Assembly: GCF_011751075.1 (NCBI RefSeq)
Contig: NZ_JAALLN010000001.1
Span: 843,113-907,112, forward strand
Direction of reading: 5' to 3'
From: Flavobacterium poyangense
GTDB lineage: Bacteria > Bacteroidota > Bacteroidia > Flavobacteriales > Flavobacteriaceae
Length of the DNA stretch: 64,000 nucleotides
Made by a program: the position numbers and the translations under genes. The notes under the pieces were generated by a model, which was given only the letters and a program-made list of their open reading frames with translations, searched no databases and was not told the DNA's origin. Position 1 is the stretch's first letter. Each line of letters begins with the position of its first letter. Below are positions 16,117 to 24,220 of the stretch, piece by piece.

Positions 16117-17934
16117 TCATTCTTTAATAAATCGATCAGCAATGTTTTTGATCCTTATAACATAGATGCCATCAGGTAAAGTTCTAACATTAATCTGTCC
16201 GGTTTGAGTTATGCCGGACAACTTTTCCTGCCCACTGATATTAAAAATTTTATATTCTTCGTTTTCTACATTGTGAACATTCAATATCTCTTTTACAGGA
16301 TTAGGATATATACTAATACTTTGAGACTTTTCCGGCTCTTCTCCAACAGCGATGCTCCTAAGCTCTCTTTTAAGTAGCCTCAAATCTTCCACCGTGACGT
16401 TGGGTACTATATCAATTTTGTCATCTGTTAACGTTTGAATGGTATATAAATCTTCAAAATCAGTTTTGATTGTATTTCTAATTACTCTGGCCTGACCCGG
16501 GGTAAACATAAATTGGCAACTTATATTAACATCCATTATATTCTCTATTTGTCTTCTCACCCCATTACACTGAATAGGAGCATTACAATCTTTATAATCT
16601 GGTATATCAACCGTTTCCCCAGGCGGCGCCAAGGCCGCCGGGGGAGTATCGCTAATTCTATCGTTCGAACCTGTACAACCACCTAAAAAAGTGTGATCCA
16701 GGCCAAAATAATGCCCCAACTCATGTGCATTAGTGGATACCATACCATCAGCCAGAACAAAAGCAGACTCACTATAAGGTACTATCATCATCTTCTTCAT
16801 AATAGTCATCATATCATTAATTTCAAAATTTCTGCCAAGCATTACACCTCCAATATCTTTGCCAGACCCAGTCGTAATAGCCGATACATATTTAATAAGC
16901 ACTTCATTCTTATTTACATCCGAAAAATCAACATCATCATCTTTGCCATAATTAGATATTTTACTAAAGTCATATGTCCCTTTTGATCCTTTGCGAATAG
17001 TAACATTAATATCTCTGAAAACTACTCTGGGATTACCAATTTTTGTACCTGCATTTAGCGCCCCTTCCGATAAAGTTCTACCAGTCTTGGCGGTATATAT
17101 CTTATTTGTCCAATCAAATGATTTTGTTATCAGATCTTCGTAAAAACTAACCGGCTTATTATGTTCCGGTGCTTCATAAACCTGAACATTTACTTTATTG
17201 ATAATCAAATAATCATACTGTTGTCTTGCTATTTTTTTCAGGTTACTGTTTTCGTCCAGTGCAGGTACTCGTAAATCTATCAAAGTAGCATCTTTCATTG
17301 TAATTTTCACCACAACAGGATGATGCTCTGCATTAACCAATATATCCTTGTCTATTTCCTGAGAACAGGATGAACTTGCAAGACCCCAAGACTGGAGCCA
17401 GGTCCAGGCCCAGCCTCCGCAATTCAATGTAAACGCATTCATCGATCTGGCTCCCATTGTTTTGATATCATCGGAAGGAATTATAAAATTCTTTAATTCC
17501 CCCTCATTGTAGTAATAGAAAGCCAAATCTCTTACGCTTTTTGAAAACGAGTCTGGTGAACTTTGCGTAATCTCGACTTCATAGATGACTCTGGGCTGCC
17601 ATGTTTCACGATCAACCCTCACTGACTGTAATCCGTTCAGACGTTTACCGTCATAGGCAAAAACTTCAATTTTGATGTAACCTCCTGATTTATCTATGAT
17701 TCCCTTAATGCCGCTCTCATAACTGTTTTTCCAACTATAAAGTCCTTTGTAATATACTGTCGATAGATCAGTATCATTACTATTGTCTGTCATAGGATTT
17801 GCAGACCAGAAAATCTTCTCTCCGACTACTTTAATATCGTTTCCCGGATAACTGACAACACCACTGCCTTCTATGCGTTGCGCATATACACTACTGCAAA
17901 AACAATATATCAATATAAAAACCTTTCTTGCCAT
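16117..17934 (-). CDS. Secreted M43-like zinc metalloprotease with T9SS sorting domain
   Basis: 605 residues. A signal peptide (MARKVFILIYCFCSSVYA) leads to a large N-terminal region without a recognised domain. The zincin core HELGHYFGLDH has the HExxHxxGxxH metal site, and downstream NIMDVN fits the Met-turn, as in M43 cytophagalysin/pappalysin peptidases. The C-terminal ~75 residues (SISIYPNPVKEILNVHN, IFNISGQ, LPDGIYVIRIKN) are a type A T9SS sorting domain, so the enzyme is expected at the cell surface or secreted. Its last 17 coding bases recur at 18044-18060 beside a broken gene. The protease substrate is unknown. Confidence 0.92.
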   Translation of the reverse strand: MARKVFILIYCFCSSVYAQRIEGSGVVSYPGNDIKVVGEKIFWSANPMTDNSNDTDLSTVYYKGLYSWKNSYESGIKGIIDKSGGYIKIEVFAYDGKRLNGLQSVRVDRETWQPRVIYEVEITQSSPDSFSKSVRDLAFYYYNEGELKNFIIPSDDIKTMGARSMNAFTLNCGGWAWTWLQSWGLASSSCSQEIDKDILVNAEHHPVVVKITMKDATLIDLRVPALDENSNLKKIARQQYDYLIINKVNVQVYEAPEHNKPVSFYEDLITKSFDWTNKIYTAKTGRTLSEGALNAGTKIGNPRVVFRDINVTIRKGSKGTYDFSKISNYGKDDDVDFSDVNKNEVLIKYVSAITTGSGKDIGGVMLGRNFEINDMMTIMKKMMIVPYSESAFVLADGMVSTNAHELGHYFGLDHTFLGGCTGSNDRISDTPPAALAPPGETVDIPDYKDCNAPIQCNGVRRQIENIMDVNISCQFMFTPGQARVIRNTIKTDFEDLYTIQTLTDDKIDIVPNVTVEDLRLLKRELRSIAVGEEPEKSQSISIYPNPVKEILNVHNVENEEYKIFNISGQEKLSGITQTGQINVRTLPDGIYVIRIKNIADRFIKE

Positions 17935-18043
17935 AATTTATGATTGATTAAAATTCTTAAAGTCTGTAATAACTCTTAGTCTATCTAGAGTAAAAATCAA
18001 ACTGAAAGCTTATTAAAAAAGTTATTCAAAAGCATTATTTATT

Positions 18044-18060
18044 TTCTTTAATAAATCGAT
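18044..18060. repeat. 17-bp direct copy of the metalloprotease 3' end
   Basis: TTCTTTAATAAATCGAT is identical to 16120-16136, which encodes the last residues (RFIKE) of the metalloprotease. In the minus-strand frame it reads RFIKENK then stop. It abuts the stop of the broken gene at 18061. Confidence 0.7.
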
Positions 18061-18730
18061 TTATTTTTCTAATGCTTCTATCCTCTTATTCAATTTTTCT
18101 ATTTCTTTATTTTGGTCAATGATATGAAGAGGCAACTCTTCAACATTTTGCAAAAGACCTTCATTAAAAGCATGTATTTTATATCCCTTTTCATTTACTT
18201 CTTTCTCCCAAGCTATACCGGGAAGGTGTTTATTCTCTTTACTAAAATCTTCTAAAACATTTAAATCCATTTTTTTTATCATCACTTTCAAAAACAACAT
18301 CCTTCCAACTGGATTTAGGAATAAGATTCAAATCAGCTGCTAAAATTTGTTTTTCAACAAACAGGGAGCATTCACTTTTAATATCATTTCCTAATTTCGG
18401 TATGTCCCTCTATATTTTTAGATTCACCAATATAGGTTTTACTACCAATTGTTAAAACAAATCTGTTTACCGGATTATCTGCATTTATTGCCTCCTGCGC
18501 CAGATCGAAAGCCCATATCCATTATAAGCGGAAACATCATCATCAATCCAGTGAGCCTCAATATTATAATACGTATGGTCATGCCGAACATCTGTAACTA
18601 AAGTTCCATAATTGAAATACTCCTCCTGACTGTAGCCTAAATTAACCGATAATAATACTGCCATAAAAAGGATTAGTTTGGTCCCGGATAGTTTTCCATA
18701 ATTTTCTAATACATAATTTACATTTTTCAT
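18061..18730 (-). pseudogene. Frameshifted secreted protein with coiled-coil C-terminus
   Basis: Four consecutive minus-strand pieces in different frames read as one protein. Piece 1 (18730 to about 18510) has a signal peptide ending VNLGYSQ. Piece 2 (about 18510-18395) reads AQEAINADNPVNRFVLTIG, then SKTYIGESKNIEG. Piece 3 (about 18400-18278) reads PKLGNDIKSECSLFVEKQ and SSWKDVVFES. Piece 4 (about 18275-18061) reads LEDFSKENKHLPGIAWEKEV and ends in a coiled coil (NKEIEKLNKRIEALEK). Pieces 3-4 match the common Bacteroidota C-terminal pattern (SWxDxVF, HLPGIPxxxEV, NxxLLxKVEEL). The last break sits at an eight-T run (18270-18277). The intact form is probably a secreted protein of tail-fibre-like type; function unknown. 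Confidence 0.8.
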
Positions 18731-19333
18731 ACTATTAATTTTTATTAATTAAACCTCTTTGTAAACCATCTGTCGCTTGGCCTTTAAAATAACTTTTAAC
18801 TTACATTTACTACAAAATTAATAAAAAAAAACTTATAAAAATTATTTTTGCATTCTAAATTATAACTAAACCCAAAATCTTTTACTAAACAACATCTAAT
18901 CGATTTATTGCGTATTAACTTCTTTATATGGTAGTCAATTACATCAAATAAAATCCAGGGCACCAAATTAAAATGTGTTAACCCGATTGTCATCATCCGG
19001 AACAACCCTACGACAAAAAAATCTACTATCTATTCGTGACAGATTGAAGGCTAGCGGAGAATGAATTACCACCAACTTTAGCTAGGGAAATATATTTTAA
19101 GAAATATAAAGAGGCTTTTGCCAAATTATCCGGTAGTTTAATTCGGCTAAAACCTTATCTTTAACTCCATTTTACCCTTCAGCTAAAGCTGAAAGCAATT
19201 CAACAATAAAAATGCAACCAATCCTAAACCAAATCTTCTCCAATAAAAAACTTAGTGCCTTAGTATCTTAGAACCTCCAATACTATTTTACCGACAACTA
19301 AAGACAGAGAAAATTCAAGCATAATTTTTAAAG
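18731..19333. other. Intergenic region with degenerate repeats
   Basis: The 603 bp hold no convincing gene; a 69-codon minus-strand frame (18796-19005) has no homology I recognise. At about 19109-19205 lie degenerate copies of the GGCTTTAGCC palindrome family (AAAGAGGCTTTTGCC, then CGGCTAAAACC and CAGCTAAAGCTGAAAG), and at 19251-19275 a CTTAG-type repeat. No exact TAnnTTTG box was found for the next gene. Confidence 0.5.
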
Positions 19334-20050
19334 ATGAACTACAATACCGAAATAAATTCTGAAGGCTTTGCAATCATAAACAATGTTTACAATGAATTTG
19401 AAATCGAAAAATTAATTTCATTAATTGAAAATGTGACCGGAAATAATTTTGAAAATGCCACTTTTAGAAAATCTCAGGATTTATTTGCCATTAGACAATT
19501 TCATAAAGAGATTCCGGAAACCTTAGAATTTATCTTTAATCAAAACTTAAAGAATATTATCGAAAGTACTTTCGGAGAAGGCTTTTTTATAACCAAATCA
19601 ATCTATTTTGACAAACCCGAAAAATCGAACTGGTTTGTTGCTTATCATCAGGATTTAACTATTTCTGTTAACAAAAAAATAGAGATCGAAAATTTCGAAA
19701 ACTGGACTGTAAAACAAAATCAGTTTGCTGTTCAGCCTCCTAAAGAGATCCTTGAGAATAACTTTACGATAAGAATTCATATCAACAAAACCACAAAAGA
19801 AAATGGTGCTTTGAAAGTGATAAGAAACTCGCACTCTAAAGGCATTCTAAGAACCGAAAATATAAAAGTGGAAGACGAAACGATTTGTGAAGTTGAAAAA
19901 GGCGGTATTATGATCATGAAACCTTTACTTTTTCATGCTTCAAACAAAACAACAAATAACGAAAGAAGACGAGTTATTCATATCGAATTCAGCAATCAAC
20001 AGCTTCCGGATGGTTTGGAATGGAGTGAGAAAGGTTTAGTAAACAACTAA
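19334..20050 (+). CDS. Phytanoyl-CoA dioxygenase (PhyH)-like enzyme
   Basis: 238 residues with the Fe(II)/2-oxoglutarate site of PhyH enzymes: HQD (in AYHQDLTISV) for the HxD pair, FHAS for the distal His, and RRRVIHIEF for the Arg that holds 2-oxoglutarate; NGALKVIRNSHSKG is the usual strand before it. These enzymes hydroxylate small molecules, lipids or peptides in the cytoplasm. Substrate unknown. It is flanked on both sides by non-coding repeats and has no operon partner. Confidence 0.87.
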   Translation: MNYNTEINSEGFAIINNVYNEFEIEKLISLIENVTGNNFENATFRKSQDLFAIRQFHKEIPETLEFIFNQNLKNIIESTFGEGFFITKSIYFDKPEKSNWFVAYHQDLTISVNKKIEIENFENWTVKQNQFAVQPPKEILENNFTIRIHINKTTKENGALKVIRNSHSKGILRTENIKVEDETICEVEKGGIMIMKPLLFHASNKTTNNERRRVIHIEFSNQQLPDGLEWSEKGLVNN

Positions 20051-20190
20051 ATTTTCTTTAGAATCTTTTGAGCTTAGCCAACAATCATCTATCTGAATTT
20101 TATACCTCTGTTGAAACAAGAAACTATTCGCAATTGCATCATCATTCTAAATGATATTCCTTTGTTTATACACAGAAAACAGGCTCTATT

Positions 20191-20326
20191 AATTGCCTCC
20201 TGCTTCAGTTGGAGGTATTTGATAAGAGAATAAGGAAAAAGGCTTTAGCCAAATTAGCTGAATGTTTTGGCTAAAGCCTTTAATTATGGAATTTCATTTT
20301 CCCTCCCGCTGAAGCAGGAGGCAATT
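20191..20326. repeat. Nested palindromic element (REP-like)
   Basis: Outer arms AATTGCCTCCTGCTTCAG (20191-20208) and CTGAAGCAGGAGGCAATT (20309-20326) are perfect reverse complements of 18 bp. An inner inverted repeat AAAGGCTTTAGCCAAA (20238-20253) pairs with TTTTGGCTAAAGCCTTT (20266-20282). The whole can fold into a long cruciform between the PhyH gene (+) and the DinB gene (-). Two degenerate relatives are at 19109-19205 and 21748-21830. The rest of the 434-bp gap shows no gene. Confidence 0.85.
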
Positions 20327-20484
20327 GATAAAAGAGAATAATTCTGAACTTAGTTTTATAATGCATTTTTCCGGGTGCTGAAATATAAAAAAGCTTTTTT
20401 ACCCATACAAAACAAAATATCAACAAGTTAACAAACACCAAAATAAAACAACTTTAAAATTTCTCCCATTTGAACATGCAAAAT

Positions 20485-21042
20485 TCAATTACCATTAGCT
20501 TCACCCAAAACTCTTTCCGCTTGCGCGATGTGCCTTTGGTTATGGTAAATTACAATTCTAAATGTATCTCCCAGTTTCAAGCGTATCCCTTTTGAGATAC
20601 TGATCGCTGTTTTTGTTTTAGCAAGGCTCACCACTCTGGCTTGATTCAGTAATTCAAGCATCTCAATTTGTTGATTGATAAAATCGTCAATAACAACTTT
20701 ATCAAGTTTACTGTTTATAGGATTCATGCTCTTAAAAGTTTTCATTTTATTGAGCTTCTCTTTGGGCAGCATACTTTTTGCAAAATAATTTCCGAGCCAG
20801 CCACTTTTAAAATAATCTTCCTGCTTTGAATTGTTTTTCTGTATTTGCCCGGTAATTTCAGGAAGGTAAAACCTACCATATAAATTAAGATGCTCCAAAC
20901 ATTCCAGAATACTCCAGCTTTTAGAATTTATTCTGTAATTAAGCACTTCATTACTTTCTGCTTTCAGAGCCTCAGCTTTGCTCATAATCTGGTGTGTACA
21001 CCCTATTAGATCCTTTATTAAATCCTCCGATTTTATAGTCAT
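20485..21042 (-). CDS. DinB-superfamily metal-binding protein
   Basis: 185 residues from the ATG at 21042; the frame extends 18 bp to a TTG, which is less likely. A four-helix DinB/YfiT-type bundle is suggested by SWSILECLEHLNLYGRFY and the C-terminal YHNQRHIAQAERVLGEA, whose three His (about H52, H167 and H171) would hold one metal ion. DinB-like proteins often act as thiol-dependent transferases or lack a known role. It lies 55 bp downstream of the Crp-family regulator on the same strand, so it may be in its operon. Confidence 0.82.
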   Translation of the reverse strand: MTIKSEDLIKDLIGCTHQIMSKAEALKAESNEVLNYRINSKSWSILECLEHLNLYGRFYLPEITGQIQKNNSKQEDYFKSGWLGNYFAKSMLPKEKLNKMKTFKSMNPINSKLDKVVIDDFINQQIEMLELLNQARVVSLAKTKTAISISKGIRLKLGDTFRIVIYHNQRHIAQAERVLGEANGN

Positions 21043-21097
21043 ATCGCTAATTTTTGACAAAGTTCCACAACTTTTGATTGGAAAGTATTGATTGAAA

Positions 21098-21631
21098 TCA
21101 ACGTTTTTTTAGTCTCGACAACGTTTCGGGACTCATCCTTAAATAATTTGCAATATGCTTGTTTGGAATTTCCTGAAACAGCTGTGGACTTCTTTTTAGC
21201 ACTCGCTCAAAACGTTCTTTGGGTGAACTGGTCAGGATGTCTTTCTCCCGCTCTATTTGCTGAAGAACAAGATCTTCCATAATTTTAACCCAAAGCCTGA
21301 GATTCTCTTCGTTCCGGTTAACAAAATCCATAAATCCTTTTTTTGGAATAACCTTTACCACCGTCTTTTTTATCGCCTGAATATAAAAATCCGATGGACT
21401 CTCAGACAAAAACGAATCTATCGAAACCACTATATTGTTTTTATATCCAAAACGAATGATTCGCTCTACAGCATCATCAAGCACAAAAATTCGCAGACTG
21501 CCTTCTTCTATATAATAAATATTAGTATCAACGCTTCCTTTAACTTTCAGGAATTCATTGCGTTCAATGGTAATTGTTTTTTCAACCAGATTGTTTTGTT
21601 GTATCAAATGTATGAGATCACCGGTTTTCAT
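21098..21631 (-). CDS. Crp/Fnr-family transcription regulator
   Basis: 177 residues from the ATG at 21631 (a GTG at 21643 is also in frame). An N-terminal cyclic-nucleotide-binding-like barrel (NEFLKVKGSVDTNIYYIEEGSLRI-type, about 30-110) is followed by a long helix and a C-terminal helix-turn-helix (IPNKHIANYLRMSPETLSRLKK, ending the protein). No Fnr-type cysteine cluster is present, so the effector is unlikely to be an iron-sulfur cluster. Proteins of this short type are common in Flavobacterium beside small enzymes. DinB follows 55 bp downstream and may be its target. Confidence 0.85.
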   Translation of the reverse strand: MKTGDLIHLIQQNNLVEKTITIERNEFLKVKGSVDTNIYYIEEGSLRIFVLDDAVERIIRFGYKNNIVVSIDSFLSESPSDFYIQAIKKTVVKVIPKKGFMDFVNRNEENLRLWVKIMEDLVLQQIEREKDILTSSPKERFERVLKRSPQLFQEIPNKHIANYLRMSPETLSRLKKR

Positions 21632-21747
21632 AGATAGTAACACTGTTTAGCAGGATCAATGTAGTTCTTTTTATTTATACAAAAACCCAATGCACCTAAT
21701 TAATTCAAGTTGCTAGTTGCAATAGTATAAAAAAAGCAAAGACACAA

Positions 21748-21830
21748 AGGCTTTAGCCGAAGCTGCAAGAAGTTTAGCTAAAGCCTCTTTATTATTAATC
21801 AATTCTCTACCTCCAATTAAAATTGCAGAT
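21748..21830. repeat. Degenerate copy of the GGCTTTAGCC palindrome
   Basis: AAAGGCTTTAGCCGAAGC pairs with GTTTAGCTAAAGCCTCTTT across a short loop, followed by CTCTACCTCCAATTAAAATTG. It belongs to the same family as 20191-20326. The remaining 399-bp gap (21644-22042) has an AT-rich upstream region of the DUF2165 gene but no exact promoter match. Confidence 0.65.
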
Positions 21831-22042
21831 AATTCAAATAAATTCCCTGCATACAGACAACCTTAGCCTTTCAGATTTTGTGTTAAATTTCTTTCAATTG
21901 AAATATTTTTTTGTAGTTTTAATGTGTAAATACCACACATATAGTTTCCAATTAAACGAATAACAGTAAAAAACATTTCATTTTTTACATTTATCCCACC
22001 TACCCACACATCAAACTTACATTAATTAATACTACTTTAAAT

Positions 22043-22543
22043 ATGTTTTCAACTCCATTTTTATTTAGACTCGCCAAAGTAATTTCTGCCGGAGCAATTG
22101 GAATTATGTCATTATTTGTTTTTATTGGAAATACAACAGACTATTGTACCAACTACCTGTTTGTAGAACATGTCCTCAAAATGGACACTATTTCTCCTAA
22201 TAGTGCGCTACAGTACAGAAGCATCAATAGTGTTCCGATATACCATACGGCATACATTATCATTATTATCCTCGAAGCCTGTATGACGTTCTGTTGTCTG
22301 AAAGGAGTGTTTTTACTTTTAAAAAACCTGAGAAGCAACACTGAAATATTTCATGCCAGCAAAAATTGGGTAATTGCCGGTATAATTATAGGTATTATCA
22401 TCTGGTTCCTTGGATTTGAAGTAATTGGTGGCGAATGGTTTGCCATGTGGCAAAGCCACAGTTGGAACGGTCTAAATGCCGCAGAAAGAATTGTGACCTT
22501 TTTGACTCTGGCGCTTATACTGTTACAGTTCAAAGAAGAATAA
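22043..22543 (+). CDS. DUF2165 small integral membrane protein
   Basis: 166 residues with four hydrophobic segments (about 9-27, 68-92, 109-127 and 144-162). GNTTDYCTNYLFVEHVLKMDT is the signature of DUF2165 after the first helix, and GGEWFAMWQSHSWNG the second conserved patch before the last helix. The family is inner-membrane and uncharacterised. No operon partner; the next gene is convergent. Confidence 0.85.
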   Translation: MFSTPFLFRLAKVISAGAIGIMSLFVFIGNTTDYCTNYLFVEHVLKMDTISPNSALQYRSINSVPIYHTAYIIIIILEACMTFCCLKGVFLLLKNLRSNTEIFHASKNWVIAGIIIGIIIWFLGFEVIGGEWFAMWQSHSWNGLNAAERIVTFLTLALILLQFKEE

Positions 22544-22674
22544 TAATGTGAGGTTGTTAAACAAAAAAAAACATTTCCATTACACCTAGCCAGACTATGA
22601 GGGCTTAAGTAAGTGAAACGTCTTTTTTTATTTTCAAAGCTATGTCCTGTGCGTTAAAAAAATTACGCCCAACA

Positions 22675-22711
22675 GACTAACAACTTAGAATCTCAGCATC
22701 TAAGAAACTTA
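22675..22711. repeat. Dispersed CTTAG-type repeat
   Basis: GACTAACAACTTAGAATCTC followed by AGCATCTAAGAAACTTAA resembles the words at 15831-15863 and 19251-19275. It is in the short gap between DUF2165 (+) and PAP2 (-). Confidence 0.4.
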
Positions 22712-22725
22712 ACTACTCTTCGTAA

Positions 22726-23289
22726 TTAACCCGGAAAATACCTGGGTTTCAGTTTTCGATATCCCAAATAAATCAAGGATCCAAAAACAGCTCCAACGAA
22801 ATAGCCCGTAAGAATGTCTCCCGGATAATGCAATCCCAGATAAATTCGGCTATAAGCGAAAACTAACGGCCATAAAAACAGGAAACCCAAATATTTAAAA
22901 TGGCGTTTTAAAACCAAATATAAAAAAGTCGCTACAGCCATTGTATTGGCAGCATGACCAGAGAAAAAACTAAATGATTTTCTAACCTGAACAACACGAA
23001 TAAACGAGTTGATATCAGGATTGTTACAAGGGCGTAAACGCTGAACGGTATTTTTAACCAAATTCGTAGTCTGATCTGTAAACGCGATTAAAACCGCTAT
23101 AAAAAGAAGTAAATACAAAGTTTGTTTTCCTCCTATCTTTTTATAAATAAGATAAAAAATAAGCAGAAAAAGAGGAGTCCAATTTAATTGGTTGGTGATA
23201 ATCAACCATAACTTATCAAATGTTTCAGAGCCTAAACCATTCAGATACACAAAGAGATTGGTATCTAATTCTTGTATTTTTTCGAGCAT
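22726..23289 (-). CDS. PAP2-family membrane phosphatase
   Basis: 187 residues with the three PAP2 motifs: K-T-V-Q-R-L-RP (about 76-84), FSGHAANT (about 107-114) and SRIYLGLHYPGD (about 145-156, catalytic His H153). Five to six membrane helices surround them. PAP2 enzymes dephosphorylate lipid phosphates, including undecaprenyl diphosphate or phosphatidic acid. Its ATG overlaps the tatA stop by one base (TAATG), so the two are coupled in one transcript. Confidence 0.9.
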   Translation of the reverse strand: MLEKIQELDTNLFVYLNGLGSETFDKLWLIITNQLNWTPLFLLIFYLIYKKIGGKQTLYLLLFIAVLIAFTDQTTNLVKNTVQRLRPCNNPDINSFIRVVQVRKSFSFFSGHAANTMAVATFLYLVLKRHFKYLGFLFLWPLVFAYSRIYLGLHYPGDILTGYFVGAVFGSLIYLGYRKLKPRYFPG

Positions 23290-23636
23290 TATCTTTGGCG
23301 TTTTACAGGTCCTGAGATAGAATCAATATCTTCTTTTACTTTTTCGATTTCATTGGTTGTATCGCCAAGTAAAGTATTGGTATCTCCCAATAAATTAGTT
23401 TTCGCATTGTTGATTTCAGCATTGATATTTCCGGTGATATCCGTCAAAGATTTTGCATCAAGACCATTGGCCTCTGCTCCTTTTTGAATTTCACTTTTAA
23501 TGTCATTTGTAGCATTTTTTAATTGCGCCATTGCTTTACCCATTGTACGAGCGATTTCGGGCACTTTATCTGAACCAAAAAGCATTAGTACTATAAACAG
23601 TATGAAAATTAATTCTCCTCCACCTATACCAAACAT
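23289..23636 (-). CDS. tatA: Twin-arginine translocase subunit TatA/TatB-like
   Basis: 115 residues: a short N-terminal hydrophobic helix (about 5-22, GGELIFILFIVLMLFG) with the FG hinge, an amphipathic helix (SDKVPEIARTMGKAMAQLKN) and a long variable tail. This is the TatA/TatE layout; the 115-residue length is longer than many TatA proteins and could also fit a TatB-like subunit. It forms the pore of the Tat pathway for folded proteins. It precedes the PAP2 gene with a one-base overlap. A TATCTTTG box is 23 bp upstream. Confidence 0.88.
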   Translation of the reverse strand: MFGIGGGELIFILFIVLMLFGSDKVPEIARTMGKAMAQLKNATNDIKSEIQKGAEANGLDAKSLTDITGNINAEINNAKTNLLGDTNTLLGDTTNEIEKVKEDIDSISGPVKRQR

Positions 23637-23658
23637 ATCTTTTATTTTTGTGTGGCTA

Positions 23659-23666
23659 CAAAGATA
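23659..23666 (-). promoter_or_regulatory. -7 box of tatA-PAP2
   Basis: Minus strand TATCTTTG, exact TAnnTTTG, 23 bp before the ATG at 23636. Confidence 0.5.
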
Positions 23667-23739
23667 TTAAAATTTGCAGCTAAGCGTTTTAAAATTTACT
23701 TAAAAAAGAACACTTGAGTATTCTTTATTTTAACCGCAA

Positions 23740-24215
23740 GGTGAGCAAAGTTTTTGTTTGCCTTAAACGCAAAGGAGTTTGAAACGCTTTAGACGTAGGG
23801 CACTATTTTTGCTTGCAGAGACGCAAAGGCGCAAAGTTCTTTTTTATACACGCAGATCTAGCAGATTAAGCCGATATTTTTGCTCTGTGATTTCGATAAA
23901 AACGATCTAAATAAATCTGCTAGATCTGCGTAAAAAAATTTCTCTGCCAACATCGGTAGCGTAAAGTTTCTCTCGCAGATTTGCTTCACCTGTACGCTAT
24001 ATCGCTCGGGTAGCAAATTACGCTGCTATTTTTGCTTTGTGGTCCCACTAAAACAATCTAAAAAAATCTGCCAGATCTGCGTGAAAAAAAATCACTTCGA
24101 ACACAAGAGTCTGCAAAGAAACTTCTTCGTCTAAAACGCAAGGTTCGCAAAGCTTTTTTATAAAATCTTTGCGAACCTTGCGTAAATCTTTGCGCCCTTT
24201 GCGGTTAAACTTTTT
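23740..24215. repeat. Cluster of GCAAAG- and CAGATC-type repeats
   Basis: The 584-bp gap 23637-24220 is almost filled by repeats. One perfect 18-bp inverted pair is ACGCAGATCTAGCAGATT (23850-23867) with 23914-23931, and a near-copy is at 24065-24082. A 17-bp perfect pair is ACGCAAGGTTCGCAAAG (24136-24152) with 24167-24183. A reversed CGAGCGATA-type module is at 23981-24010. No gene is seen. The last pair could stop transcription of the M1 peptidase gene. Confidence 0.8.
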
Positions 24216-24220
24216 AGTTC

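Noticed and set aside
18796..19005. 69-codon minus-strand frame as a gene
   Set aside because: AT-driven frame without ribosome-site or promoter support, no recognisable family, in a gap filled with degenerate repeats.
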